Under the pieces are notes generated by a model. The model was not told the DNA's origin, did no database searches, and saw only the letters and a program-made list of their open reading frames with translations. A stretch of 64,000 nucleotides of DNA, from contig NZ_SGXJ01000002.1 of the NCBI RefSeq assembly GCF_004216905.1, positions 496,001 through 560,000 of the forward strand, written 5' to 3'. This stretch comes from Kribbella sp. VKM Ac-2569. Its GTDB lineage: Bacteria > Actinomycetota > Actinomycetes > Propionibacteriales > Kribbellaceae. Below, in pieces: positions 37,544-46,594 of this stretch (positions are counted from its first letter, which is position 1; the number at the start of each line of letters is the position of its first letter). Both the position numbers and the translations under genes were made by a program.

Positions 37544-38868
37544 GCCGGGCCGTCGTACTTCTTGAGCGCCGCAACCAGAGCGGTCTCACTCAGCTTCAGG
37601 TGCTTACGCAGTACCTGCTCCCGAACTGCGGGGGCGTCCGGTCCGCGCGCCAGATCGGCGTACAGCGAGTTGACTGCAGCCTGCCCGTACCTGGTCACCA
37701 GGTACTCGACAATGATCCAGCTGACGCCGTAGCTGTCCTCGTCGTAGTCGCCGTGGAAGACGCCGTCGATCGGGAGCACCACCAGCGCCGGGATCTTCTC
37801 GCGTAGCAACGTACGGCGCTCATCGGCGAGCTCCCGCTCGTACCCGCTCTGTGCGGCGAGCCGGTTCTCGACGTACCTCGCGAATCCTTCGACGAGCCAG
37901 ATCGGCGCACGGTTGCCCAGCGGCTCCATCGCCGCATGGGTGAACTCGTGCGCGAGCAGGAGCCGTCCGGCCCGGGTGCGCTGGTCGGGGTTGATCACCA
38001 CCCGGCTCCCGGTGACCTTGAACTCACTCGCCTCCGGATTCGCCGGAGAGTAGTTCTGCGCGGCGACGGCGGCTGCCGGATGACCACCGGTTCGCCACTC
38101 GGGATCCATCGAGCGGCGGTCGGCCATCGCGACCACCAGAATCCCCGCCTGGACCCGCCGGGTGATGGAGCGCACCATCGGGATCGCCGATTGCGACTCT
38201 CGCGCCAGCCGTTCACCGTTGCGTCGTTCGCCCGCGGGGACGACGACGAGGACGCCTGGCCGGCGCGCCACCTCGATCGCGCCGAGGTCCCACGGTTCGC
38301 GGTACGCCTTGAGGTCCGCCTCGGCCGCGAGATCGTCGTCGTCGACCAGCAGCCAGCGACCGCCGCGCTCGGCAAACGTGTAGCCGAGCGCGGTCGCGCG
38401 CGGAGTCGAGTCGATGCCTGCGACCTGCACCAGCATGAGAACGCGGACCGCGCGTGCACTCGGTCCGTGCTGCGCTTGCACCTCCGGGGCCCAGTTGGCA
38501 TCTACCTGATAGCTCAACCGGGAGAGGCCGAGCTCGCGCAGGTTGGCGAACACCAACTGATCGCGTTGCCGGAGCTTCTGGTTCGCCGGGTCGACGTGCT
38601 GGAGGTACTGCGACAACTGCCCGGACAGCACGGCCGACGCTCGGGTCTTCAGGATGGCGCCGGCACCGGCCAGCATCCGCTCCTCGACCGACGGTTCGGA
38701 CGCTACCTGCGTGGGAGTGGCCGCTGATGGACTGGACGGATCCCCTCGTCCAGCGACAGTCCAGGTCGCGGCAGCCGCTGCGATCGCGAGTACGACGGCG
38801 CCCGCGATCCACAGCCGCATGCGCCGGCCGCGAGTCGCACGCTCGCCATCCGTTGTCACATCCACCAC
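37540..38868 (-). CDS. Membrane-anchored HExxH (gluzincin-like) peptidase candidate
   Basis: 442 aa. An N-terminal anchor helix lies at about 19-38. The C-terminal half has HEFTH at 307-311 and Glu327 in VEGFARY, the HExxH-E arrangement of peptidase-MA proteins. The middle (about 100-290) resembles a domain for binding extracytoplasmic targets. GTG start. Substrate unknown. Confidence 0.75.
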   Translation of the reverse strand: MVDVTTDGERATRGRRMRLWIAGAVVLAIAAAAATWTVAGRGDPSSPSAATPTQVASEPSVEERMLAGAGAILKTRASAVLSGQLSQYLQHVDPANQKLRQRDQLVFANLRELGLSRLSYQVDANWAPEVQAQHGPSARAVRVLMLVQVAGIDSTPRATALGYTFAERGGRWLLVDDDDLAAEADLKAYREPWDLGAIEVARRPGVLVVVPAGERRNGERLARESQSAIPMVRSITRRVQAGILVVAMADRRSMDPEWRTGGHPAAAVAAQNYSPANPEASEFKVTGSRVVINPDQRTRAGRLLLAHEFTHAAMEPLGNRAPIWLVEGFARYVENRLAAQSGYERELADERRTLLREKIPALVVLPIDGVFHGDYDEDSYGVSWIIVEYLVTRYGQAAVNSLYADLARGPDAPAVREQVLRKHLKLSETALVAALKKYDGPA

Positions 38869-39014
38869 GTCCCCCCAAGCCCCCAGGCATCGGTCTCCGG
38901 GAGCGTAGGAAAGTCCAGGTCAGCGGTCAATCGGGGACTCGGTGGCAACCGGTTGCCGGGAATCTGCTCAGAGCGGACGAAAAGCCGGACAGCAAACGTT
39001 TTCCAAGCGTTTGG

Positions 39015-39058
39015 GACCGCCGAGAGCCCCTGCGTATTCGGCGGTCTCTTGCTACGCT
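39015..39058 (+). promoter_or_regulatory. Hairpin and candidate -10 upstream of greA
   Basis: GACCGCCGA (39015-39023) pairs with TCGGCGGTC (39038-39046). A TACGCT -10-like box follows at 39053-39058, 76 bases before the greA start. A further CAAACG/CGTTTG repeat lies just upstream. The rest of 38869-39134 shows nothing gene-like. Confidence 0.35.
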
Positions 39059-39134
39059 CGTTTGATTGGTCGCCGTCGACGACGGCGGCCAGCAGTATTT
39101 TCCTGCCCATCCCAACCGACACAAGGAGCAGCCC

Positions 39135-39647
39135 GTGACGCAGAAGATCGACGAGGACAGCGTTGTCTGGCTGACGCAGGACGGTTATGACCAGCTGAAG
39201 TCCGAGCTCGAGCACCTCAAGGGCCCTGCCCGTGCCGAGATCACCCAGCGGATCAGCGAGGCCAGGGACGAGGGCGACCTCAAGGAGAACGGCGGCTACC
39301 ACGCCGCCAAGGACGAGCAGGGCAAGATCGAGGCGCGGATCCGGCAGCTGGAGGACATGCTCCGCCGGGCCCGGGTCGGCGAGACCCCGAAGGCCGGCGG
39401 CAAGATCGAGCCCGGCATGAAGGTGTCCATCAAGTTCGCCGGTGACGACGACGTCGAGACGTTCCTGCTCGGCTCCCGCGAACTGCTCGCCCTGGACGCG
39501 TCGGTCGACATCGACGTCTACTCGCCGCAGTCTCCGCTGGGCGCCGCGATCCTCGGCAAGAAGAAGGGCGACAAGGCCAAGTACGAGGCCCCGAACGGCA
39601 AGGACGTGACCGTCGAGATCGTCGCCGCGGAACCCTTCACCGGCTGA
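39135..39647 (+). CDS. greA: Transcription elongation factor GreA
   Basis: 170 aa, GTG start with AAGGAG upstream. The N-terminal coiled coil has the acidic tip SEARDEGDLKENGGYHAAK, which enters the RNA polymerase secondary channel to trigger cleavage of backtracked RNA. The C-terminal FKBP-like domain ends with SPLGAAILGKKKGDK. Strong terminator directly downstream. Confidence 0.97.
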   Translation: MTQKIDEDSVVWLTQDGYDQLKSELEHLKGPARAEITQRISEARDEGDLKENGGYHAAKDEQGKIEARIRQLEDMLRRARVGETPKAGGKIEPGMKVSIKFAGDDDVETFLLGSRELLALDASVDIDVYSPQSPLGAAILGKKKGDKAKYEAPNGKDVTVEIVAAEPFTG

Positions 39648-39661
39648 CCCACCAAGCTTCC

Positions 39662-39696
39662 GAAGCGCCCCGGTGGACAGTCCACCGGGGCGCTTC
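39662..39696 (+). terminator. Terminator of greA
   Basis: Two 17-nt complementary arms around one base (GAAGCGCCCCGGTGGAC and its complement), 14 bases after the greA stop. It also faces the convergent glyoxalase gene, so it may serve both. Confidence 0.85.
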
Positions 39697-39702
39697 GTCG
39701 CT

Positions 39703-40137
39703 TCAGTGCGCGGCGGGAGCGAAGAGCTCGAGCTGGATGTTGTCCTGGTCGCGGAACACCAGGACCGACGCGTACGGCTCGTCGGCGATCGGCGACTGGG
39801 TGAGCGGCTTGTCGGCGGCGTCGGCACGGATCACGCCGTGCGCCTCCAGATGGTCCTGCCACTGTTCGAGGTCGGCACGCGAGCCGACCGCGAAGCCGGC
39901 ATGGTCGAGCCCGGTGACGGTCTCGTTGGACAAGGCACCGTCGTTGGTCTCGTGGCGGTGCAGCGCGATCATCAGCTGATGGTCCGCGTCGGCGAGGATC
40001 CGTCCGACACCGCCAGGATGCGGTACGTCGATCACCGGGTGGACTCCGAAGACTTCGCCGTACCACTGGACGCTCGACTCCAGGTCGGTCACGGTCAGGG
40101 CCAGATGGTGAAGCTTGAGCTGGGTGACTGCGGTCAT
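39703..40137 (-). CDS. Glyoxalase/VOC superfamily protein
   Basis: 144 aa from the ATG at 40135-40137. Two beta-alpha-beta-beta-beta modules: KLHHLALTVTDLESSVQWY (metal His) and GLDHAGFAVGSRADLEQW, ending VFRDQDNIQLELFAP with the second metal Glu. Its start overlaps the TetR stop (TCATGA). Last gene of the ABC-TetR operon. Substrate unknown. Confidence 0.87.
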   Translation of the reverse strand: MTAVTQLKLHHLALTVTDLESSVQWYGEVFGVHPVIDVPHPGGVGRILADADHQLMIALHRHETNDGALSNETVTGLDHAGFAVGSRADLEQWQDHLEAHGVIRADAADKPLTQSPIADEPYASVLVFRDQDNIQLELFAPAAH

Positions 40138-40766
40138 GATTCCCCCTTGCTGTGCGTGGACTCCCCGCCCGCGTACTGGGCGAGGAACATCCGGGTCACG
40201 TCCTCGACGAGCTGCGTCCACCGGTCGCCGTCCGGGTCGTTGGAGATCTGCTGGCCGACCAGGCCGACGGTGATGGCGGTCCAGATGTCGAGGTGCCGTG
40301 GATCGCGCACGCCGTTGCGTGCGAGGAGCTCACGCGTCACCGCCAGGGCGCTGACCGCGAGCTCGTACGACTCGGGCGACGGCGTGAAGCCGGGCACCGA
40401 GTGCTGGAAGAGCAGCTGGTACCGCGGGACGTCGGACACGCAGAACGTGACGAACGCCCGGGCTTCGGTCAGCAGATCCTCTTGTGGGTCGTCCGTCGCC
40501 GGCAGTGACGCCTTCAGCTCGACGAACGACTGTGCGGCCTGCGCGAACATCGCGTCCAGGATGGCGTTCTTGGACTCGAAGTACGCGTACAGGGTCGGCG
40601 TGGTGATGCCCGCCCGGCGAGCCAGCTCGCGCAAGGACAGGGCGGCCAACCCGTCCTCGCGCACCAGCTCCCACGCGGCGGTGAGCACGTTCGCCCGCGC
40701 ACTCTCCCGTCGCGCCTCACGCCAGTTGCCGGCCGGTTTCTTTAACACAGTTCGAATTATTTGCAC
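40134..40766 (-). CDS. TetR family regulator of the adjacent transporters
   Basis: 210 aa, GTG start. HTH at about 38-60 (LSLRELARRAGITTPTLYAYF) and a C-terminal ligand domain of the TetR_C_13/WHG type. It lies 15 bases downstream of the ABC-2 permease, so it is in that operon. It is the best candidate to bind the twin operators at 42670-42719. Confidence 0.9.
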   Translation of the reverse strand: MQIIRTVLKKPAGNWREARRESARANVLTAAWELVREDGLAALSLRELARRAGITTPTLYAYFESKNAILDAMFAQAAQSFVELKASLPATDDPQEDLLTEARAFVTFCVSDVPRYQLLFQHSVPGFTPSPESYELAVSALAVTRELLARNGVRDPRHLDIWTAITVGLVGQQISNDPDGDRWTQLVEDVTRMFLAQYAGGESTHSKGES

Positions 40767-40781
40767 GCCGTATAAATCTTG

Positions 40782-41618
40782 TCAATGGGCCGTGGCGCTC
40801 CGGTACTTGCGGACCGCCAGCGGCGCGAAGACGGCGATGATCGCCACGCACCAGATCAGCGACAGCCAGACCGGGTGCTGGGCCGGGAAGCCGTCGGGAC
40901 TGGCGAACGGGGACGGGTTGCCGAACAGGTGCCGGCAGGCCGCGACGATCGACGAGATCGGGTTCCACTCGGCGACCGGTTGCAGCGCGCTCGGCAGTTG
41001 CGGGGTCGGTACGAACGCGTTCGAGAGGAACGTCAGCGGGAACAGCCAGATCAAGCCCGCCGACGAGGCCACTTCGGGTCCGCCCACGGACAGCCCGATC
41101 AGCGCGCCGACCCACAGCATCGCGAACGCGAACAGCAGCAGGATCGCGAATGCCGCCAGCGCCTGACCGAACCCGTTGTGCCATCGCCAGCCGACGAGGA
41201 ATCCGCAGAGCACCATGATCAGCATCACGAACGCGTTGAACACCAGGTCACCGACCACCCGGCCGGCGATCACCCCCGACCTTGCCATCGGCAACGACCG
41301 GAACCGGTCGATGAGGCCCTTCGACATGTCGTCGGCCAGCCCGACGCTCGCCGACGCGACCGCGAACGCCATCGTCTGCGCGAAGATCCCGGACATCAGG
41401 AACTCCCGGTACGCCCGCGCCCCGGGGAAGCCCGGGATCGGGATCGCGTTCCCGAACACGTACGCGAACAGCAGCACGAACATGATCGGCTGGATGGTCG
41501 CGTAGATCAGCATGTCCGGGGTCCGCGGGATCCGTTTCAGGCTCCGCCACGCGAGCACCCCCGCGTCCGACAACGCCCGGCCGATCGGGTTCACCCGGGC
41601 CGGCAGGTCCACACTCAC
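40782..41618 (-). CDS. ABC-2 type permease (DrrB-like)
   Basis: 278 aa with six helices. ABC-2 features include the N-terminal RNPIGRALSDAGVLAWR coupling segment, FLSNAFVPTPQLPSALQ and QPVAEWNPISSIVAACR. It pairs with the ATPase whose stop overlaps its start by four bases. Together they form a DrrAB-type drug exporter. Confidence 0.92.
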   Translation of the reverse strand: MSVDLPARVNPIGRALSDAGVLAWRSLKRIPRTPDMLIYATIQPIMFVLLFAYVFGNAIPIPGFPGARAYREFLMSGIFAQTMAFAVASASVGLADDMSKGLIDRFRSLPMARSGVIAGRVVGDLVFNAFVMLIMVLCGFLVGWRWHNGFGQALAAFAILLLFAFAMLWVGALIGLSVGGPEVASSAGLIWLFPLTFLSNAFVPTPQLPSALQPVAEWNPISSIVAACRHLFGNPSPFASPDGFPAQHPVWLSLIWCVAIIAVFAPLAVRKYRSATAH

Positions 41619-42592
41619 AGCGACTCCTTCTGTTCGGCCTCGTGCCCGGTCAGGGTGAGGAACACGTCGTCCAGCGTCGGGCGCCGCAGCCCGATGTCGG
41701 CGATCCGGATCTCGGCGGAGTCGAGCGTCCGGATCACGTCGACCAGCGCACTCGAGCCGCCCGGCGCCGGCACGGTGATTCGCCGGGTGTGCTCCTCGAG
41801 CGTCGTCGACTCCGGATCCTTGATCCCGAGCGCGCCGGTCAGCAGCTCCAGCGCCCGCACGGTGTCACCCGGATCGTGGACGACGACCTCGATCCGCTCG
41901 CCGCCGACCTTCGCCTTGAGCTCGTCCGCCGTACCGCGAGCGATCACCGAGCCGTGGTCGACGACCGCGATGCTGTCGGCCAGCTCGTCGGCCTCTTCCA
42001 GGTACTGCGTGGTGAGCAGGATCGTGACGCCCTCGCGGACCCGGTCGCGGATGATCTGCCACAGGTCGAGCCGCGAGCGCGGGTCGAGACCCGTGGTCGG
42101 CTCGTCGAGGAACAGCACCTTCGGGTGCGCGATCAGCGATCCGGCGAGGTCCAGCCGGCGCCGCATGCCACCGGAGTACGTCTTCAGGATCCGGTCCGCC
42201 GCCTCGGTCAGGTCGAACGTCGCGAGCAGTTCCTCCGCCCGCTGCTTGGCCTGCTGACTGCTCAGCCGGTACAGCCGGCCGAACATCCACAGGTTCTCCC
42301 GTCCGGTGAGCAGTTCGTCGACCGCGGCGTACTGCCCGGAGAGGCCGACGAGCCCGCGGACCGTGTCCGCCTCTTTCACCACGTCGTGGCCGAGCACGCG
42401 GGCGGTGCCGGCGTCCGGCTCCATCAGCGTGGTGAGCACCCGGACCGTGGTGGTCTTGCCCGCCCCGTTCGGCCCGAGGAGGCCGAGGACGGTCCCGTCC
42501 GGCACGTCGAGATCGATCCCGTCGAGCGCCTTGACCGTGGTTTTCCTGCCCTTGAACGTCTTGACGAGGCCGGTTGCCTCGATTGCAGCCAT
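41615..42592 (-). CDS. ABC exporter ATPase (DrrA-like)
   Basis: 325 aa. Walker A GPNGAGKTT at 40-48, signature YSGGMRRRLDLA, Walker B VLFLDEPTTGLDPRSR, and the DrrA-type C-terminal extension ending RRPTLDDVFLTLTGHE. First gene of the minus-strand operon ABC-ABC2-tetR-VOC. Confidence 0.95.
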   Translation of the reverse strand: MAAIEATGLVKTFKGRKTTVKALDGIDLDVPDGTVLGLLGPNGAGKTTTVRVLTTLMEPDAGTARVLGHDVVKEADTVRGLVGLSGQYAAVDELLTGRENLWMFGRLYRLSSQQAKQRAEELLATFDLTEAADRILKTYSGGMRRRLDLAGSLIAHPKVLFLDEPTTGLDPRSRLDLWQIIRDRVREGVTILLTTQYLEEADELADSIAVVDHGSVIARGTADELKAKVGGERIEVVVHDPGDTVRALELLTGALGIKDPESTTLEEHTRRITVPAPGGSSALVDVIRTLDSAEIRIADIGLRRPTLDDVFLTLTGHEAEQKESL

Positions 42593-42669
42593 CCGAACGT
42601 CCCCCTTCTGGATGTGACGCGGGCCACCATCCTGCCCGAGAACGCCGACAATTTCACTCCCAAATTATA

Positions 42670-42719
42670 TTGAGTCGGATAGGCTCAACTTTCTTGACAG
42701 TTGAGTCGACAGGGCTCAA
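42670..42719. promoter_or_regulatory. Twin 19-bp operators between the ABC operon and the MFS gene
   Basis: TTGAGTCGGATAGGCTCAA (42670-42688) and TTGAGTCGACAGGGCTCAA (42701-42719), with inverted arms TTGAG/CTCAA, 15 of 19 positions shared, 31 bp apart (three turns). A TTGACA (42694-42699) sits between, a likely -35 for the MFS gene. Repression of both directions by the TetR is inferred. Confidence 0.68.
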
Positions 42720-42740
42720 GTTTGGTTCTACGGTCGCGGA

Positions 42741-43976
42741 ATGGGCATCCTCCGCCACCCCGATTTCCGCCGGCTGTGGGCCGCCGACCTGCTCAGTCAG
42801 CTCGGGTCCCGCCTGAGCATGGGCGCGATCCCGCTGCTCGCCGTACTCACCCTCAACGCGTCGACGCTCCAGGTGTCGCTGCTCCGGACCTGCGAGACCG
42901 CCGCATGGCTTGTCCTCGGTCTGTTCGCGGGCGCCTGGGCCGACCGGATCCGCTGCCGCCCGGTCCTCGTGTACGCCGACCTGCTCCGGGCGCTCCTCTT
43001 CGCGTCGATCCCGATCGCCTGGTGGTTCGACGTACTCACGCTCACGCAGGTGTACGTCGTTCTCGTGCCGGCCGGGATCCTCACGGTCCTGTTCGACGTC
43101 GCGCACACGTCGTACCTGCCGAGGCTCCTCGAGCGGGACCGTCTCCTGCCGGGCAACGCCAAACTGGCCGCGAACCACTCGATCGCCGCGGTCATCGGCG
43201 CCGGCGCGAGCGGACTGCTCGTCCAATGGCTCGGCGCGGCGCTGACCATCGGCCTGGACGCGCTCAGCTTCCTGTGGTCAGCGCTCTGGCTCCGCTCCAT
43301 CCGGACACCCGAGGCGGAGCCGGCCAAGCCCGAGTTGCCCAACCTGCGCCGCGAGATCGGCGAGGGCATGCGCTACGTCTTCCAGCATCCGCTGCTGCGG
43401 CCGCTCGCGTTCAACACGATGACGACCATGCTCTTCCAGGCCGCTGCCGGCGCGATCATGGTCGTCTACCTGGTGCGCGGCGTGCATCTGCAACCGGCCA
43501 CCATCGGCGTACTCAGCATGATCGGCCTCCTCGGCGCGATCGTCGCCTCTGCCGTCACCGAGAAGCTCAGCACCCAGTACGGCGATGCGCGCACGCTGCT
43601 GCTGTCGTCGACGGGTATCGGCGTCGCGTTCACGGTGCAGGCGCTGACCGCACCGGGCTGGATGGTGAGCTGGTTCGTCGTCGGCACGCTGCTGGCCGGC
43701 TTCTGCATCATCGTCAGCTACATCCTGCAGGTCAGCACGCAGCAACGGCTCTGCCCGCCGGACCTGCAGGGCCGGATGAGCGCCACCATGAGCTTCGTCA
43801 GCTGGGGCGCCGCACCCGTCGGCAGCCTCTTGGGCGGCGCACTGGGTACGGCGTTCGGCCTGCACACCACCTTGTGGATAGCAGGCCTCGGCACATTGGC
43901 CGGAAACGCCTTCCTCTACCTCTCCCCCATCCGCACGCTGCGCACGGTCCCCGCGGAGGAGGTCACTCCGAGGTGA
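42741..43976 (+). CDS. MFS transporter (MFS_3 / enterobactin-exporter-like)
   Basis: 411 aa, 12 helices. It starts MGILRHPDFRRLWAADLLSQLG, cut here at the first helix, and has GxxxDRxxxxxV (GAWADRIRCRPVL). The family exports drugs or siderophores. It diverges from a DrrAB exporter and shares its operators, so the two pumps probably respond to one inducer. The 3' end overlaps the convergent gene by 14 bp. Confidence 0.9.
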   Translation: MGILRHPDFRRLWAADLLSQLGSRLSMGAIPLLAVLTLNASTLQVSLLRTCETAAWLVLGLFAGAWADRIRCRPVLVYADLLRALLFASIPIAWWFDVLTLTQVYVVLVPAGILTVLFDVAHTSYLPRLLERDRLLPGNAKLAANHSIAAVIGAGASGLLVQWLGAALTIGLDALSFLWSALWLRSIRTPEAEPAKPELPNLRREIGEGMRYVFQHPLLRPLAFNTMTTMLFQAAAGAIMVVYLVRGVHLQPATIGVLSMIGLLGAIVASAVTEKLSTQYGDARTLLLSSTGIGVAFTVQALTAPGWMVSWFVVGTLLAGFCIIVSYILQVSTQQRLCPPDLQGRMSATMSFVSWGAAPVGSLLGGALGTAFGLHTTLWIAGLGTLAGNAFLYLSPIRTLRTVPAEEVTPR

Positions 43977-44949
43977 TCTGGGCGGTGCCGACGAGGACCT
44001 CGACGTCGAGGGCGGCGCGGCCGCGGCCGATCTCGACATCCTTGGACTGGCCGGAGACGGCGCCGCTCCAGGTGACACGGCCGAGCTGGGACTCGGTGTG
44101 GACGTGGACGTCGGAGCCGCGGCGGAGCGAGACCTGCGCCGTACCGGACTCGACGCGGACGCGGGAGCGGCCCTTGGTGATCTGGGCGTCGAGGCTGGCG
44201 GAACCGGCCTGGACGAGGACGTCGATCGGGCCGTCGACGTCGGCGACCTTCGCCGTACCGGCGGTGACGCGGACCCGGGTCAGGCCGGGCAGCCGCTCGG
44301 CGTTCACGCTGCCGCCGGTGACCTCGACCTCGACCTGGAGGTTCGGGTTGACGCGGATCGACAGCTCCTTGGCGAGACCGTTGACGTGAGCCTTCAGGTC
44401 GGTCGGGTTGCGCAGCATGCTGAAGCCGTCGATCGAGACGCCCATGTCGCCTTCGCTGCTGATCGCGAGGGTGTCGCCGTCACGCTTGATCACGTGCGGA
44501 CCGTCGACTGCGACACCGTTCACGGCCGGCTCACCGATCAGCCGGACCCGCCGCCCGATCGCCCGCACGGTCACCCGCTGCACCCCGGACGGAATCGGCA
44601 CGTTGCTGTGCTCCTCCTCGACCGGCTCCTCCTCCACGTCAGCCTCGACGACATCCGCGGGCACGGTGTCGGGCGCGGTGTCCTGCACAGACTCGGCAGC
44701 AGCAGCCGCTGTAGGCGAGTCGACGGCATCCGCCCACACGCTGGTGGACGGTACGTCGTCACCCGACGGCCAGGGCCACGGCGGCTTACCCTCGGACGCC
44801 TCGTCAGCACCCGGAGCTTCGGCGGCCGGCTCGGAAGGGTCGGTCTTGAGGGCGGCGATCAGGGTGGTGGCCTCTTCGGTCGAGAGGTGCCCCTTGGCGA
44901 CGCGGTCCAGGATGTCCTTGACCTTCTCGTCGTAGCTCTGGTTGCTCAT
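43963..44949 (-). CDS. Protein with SHOCT-like N-terminus and DUF4097-like beta-helix
   Basis: 328 aa. Residues 1-35 (SYDEKVKDILDRVAKGHLSTEEATTLI) form a helical hairpin. Residues 37-115 are acidic and Pro/Ala-rich. From about 125 a repetitive beta fold (GSVNAERLPGLTRVRVTAGTA, then GPIDVLVQAGSASL) resembles DUF4097/LiaF-like adhesin folds. No membrane segment. Function unknown. Confidence 0.75.
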   Translation of the reverse strand: MSNQSYDEKVKDILDRVAKGHLSTEEATTLIAALKTDPSEPAAEAPGADEASEGKPPWPWPSGDDVPSTSVWADAVDSPTAAAAAESVQDTAPDTVPADVVEADVEEEPVEEEHSNVPIPSGVQRVTVRAIGRRVRLIGEPAVNGVAVDGPHVIKRDGDTLAISSEGDMGVSIDGFSMLRNPTDLKAHVNGLAKELSIRVNPNLQVEVEVTGGSVNAERLPGLTRVRVTAGTAKVADVDGPIDVLVQAGSASLDAQITKGRSRVRVESGTAQVSLRRGSDVHVHTESQLGRVTWSGAVSGQSKDVEIGRGRAALDVEVLVGTAQITSE

Positions 44950-45393
44950 GCCACCAGTCCAGCACCCCGCCGGGTCGAAACCAATCGGGGATCGCCCCGA
45001 ACCCTGCGGGACCGCACCCTGAGCCCGGCGGACGCCGACTGCCCCCAGCGCGACCGCAGCGCCGCCTCCGACACCCGGAATTCTCTCACCAATTGCCCGC
45101 GAAATAGCTGTCGCTGTGAGCTTGACGCGGCAACATCCATATCATTCCGTGGTCAAACAATCACAATTGCTTGCACTCCCCGGCGACCAATGAATACATT
45201 CACTTCAAGCGAAGCATTGAATGGCCACCATGCTTCGCCGCTACATATTTGCGGCCGGTCAACGGCGACCGGCGGCCGGCTTTCGGGGTCAGAACGACGA
45301 CGTGTCTGGCATGCCCGCTGCGCGGCCAATTCTTTCCACCGTACCCGTCCCACCCTCCCGGGACGAACACCACACTCCCGCAAGGAGATCGAC
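44950..45393. other. Intergenic region with an AT-rich segment and stem-loop
   Basis: No gene supported. The segment about 45090-45250 is markedly AT-richer than its surroundings and includes CGAAGCAT (45210-45217) paired with ATGCTTCG (45230-45237). It probably holds the promoter of the exported His-rich protein, whose AAGGAG lies at 45382-45387. Confidence 0.4.
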
Positions 45394-45711
45394 ATGCCCA
45401 ACCTCAGGTCCCGCCTGATCACCGTCCCACTGGCGAGCGTCGCACTGGCCCTCGGCGGCGCCGCACTGGCGGCCACCACGGCGTCGGCACACGAGCACCC
45501 GACCCCGGTCGGGAACGTCGGCGACGCGGTGCAGTACACCACCCACCAGCTCCAGATGCACGTGGACGACGAGGCCCTGGGCCTCTATCCGGCGCTGGAG
45601 AACCCGCTCGGCTACACGACCAGCCACGTCGTGCCGGTCGGCGTGAACGTCGTGTCGCTGACCCTCAGCGGGCACACGTCCGTCGACGACGGCACGGGTC
45701 ACGAGCACTGA
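45394..45711 (+). CDS. Small exported His-rich protein next to copper genes
   Basis: 105 aa. Signal peptide 1-32 cleaved after TASA, so mature protein starts HEHPTP and ends GTGHEH: histidines at both termini, with HQLQMHVDDE and SHVVPVG between. Histidine at the mature N-terminus is typical of Cu(II) sites (as in CopC). Followed by two hairpins, then copC. A periplasmic-type copper carrier is inference. Confidence 0.7.
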   Translation: MPNLRSRLITVPLASVALALGGAALAATTASAHEHPTPVGNVGDAVQYTTHQLQMHVDDEALGLYPALENPLGYTTSHVVPVGVNVVSLTLSGHTSVDDGTGHEH

Positions 45712-45726
45712 GGTACCGAGCCTCGC

Positions 45727-45808
45727 GGCGGTCCGACTGACCGCCGTACCGGCACTGGCACCACGATCACCCGTGGCCGCGGAGACCGATCCGCGACCAC
45801 GGGTGATC
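45727..45808 (+). terminator. Two tandem hairpins after the His-rich protein
   Basis: GGCGGTC-cgact-GACCGCC (45727-45745), then a 12-bp stem GATCACCCGTGG (45765-45776) with its complement (45797-45808) enclosing a second CGCGGA/TCCGCG stem. Confidence 0.7.
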
Positions 45809-45875
45809 CGCATCTGGGGCGTTTCGCCCGGCACCCCGCAAATCCTCACAACGTCAATTTACCGGTGTGAGGTTT

Positions 45876-45989
45876 CGGCAATATTTCCCGCGCCACCGAA
45901 TTTGTTACGAGCCAATAACCACAACGCATATCCAGGTGCCGCCGATATTCCAGCGGGTTTGCGCGAATCCATTTAACGCCGATATTTCC
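45876..45989 (+). promoter_or_regulatory. Three ATATT repeats upstream of copC
   Basis: CGGCAATATTTCC (45876-45888), CGCCGATATTCC (45940-45951) and CGCCGATATTTCC (45977-45989) repeat one motif in the leader/promoter of copC. They may be binding sites for a copper-responsive regulator. No known copper box matches by eye. Confidence 0.45.
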
Positions 45990-46004
45990 GACAGGAGGAT
46001 CCGG

Positions 46005-46592
46005 ATGTTGAAGCCCTCGTCGACGTCCTGGCTCCGCACGCTGCGGCGGAGCTGTCCACCGATCCTGGCCACCCTCGCCATCACCTCCGCCCTCACCGTC
46101 GCGCCGGCCGTCCGCGCGAGCGCACACACCAAGCTCACCGCCAGCACGCCGGCCAACGGCGCCCGGCTGTCCGCCAGCCCGGCGCACGTCAGTTTCAGCT
46201 TCGACCAGTCCCTTCAACCGGTCCAGGCGTGGGACGCGGTCCTCGTCACGGGCCCGGACGGGTTCCATCACCCGGCGATGTCGCTCCGTGTCACCGGTGA
46301 CACGGTCCACGCCAACTGCGACCGGCTCGGCAAGGCCGGTACCTACCGGATCAGCTACCGCGTCGTCTCCGGCGACGGTCACCCGATCGTCGGCCACATC
46401 ACCGTCACGCTCGACCGACAGGACATCGGCGCGCCGGTCGCCGCGACCATGGGCCTGCCCGCCGTCGGCGTACCTGCCTGGGCCTGGATCCTCGAGCTCG
46501 CTATCGCTGCCTTCCTCCTGCACGGCTACCGGCGCTGGCGGTCCGAACAGGGCAGCGCACCGGTCCTCGTCCAGAGCGTCACGAGGGACTAG
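46005..46592 (+). CDS. copC: CopC-domain copper-binding protein
   Basis: 195 aa, ATG with AGGAGG upstream. Signal peptide to about residue 39 (RASA), leaving a mature N-terminal AHTKLTASTPANGARLS; the leading His is the Cu(II) ligand of CopC. Further sites are SFSFDQ and VVSGDGHPIVGH. A C-terminal helix (145-165) tethers it. It precedes copD by two bases. Confidence 0.88.
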   Translation: MLKPSSTSWLRTLRRSCPPILATLAITSALTVAPAVRASAHTKLTASTPANGARLSASPAHVSFSFDQSLQPVQAWDAVLVTGPDGFHHPAMSLRVTGDTVHANCDRLGKAGTYRISYRVVSGDGHPIVGHITVTLDRQDIGAPVAATMGLPAVGVPAWAWILELAIAAFLLHGYRRWRSEQGSAPVLVQSVTRD

Positions 46593-46594
46593 CG

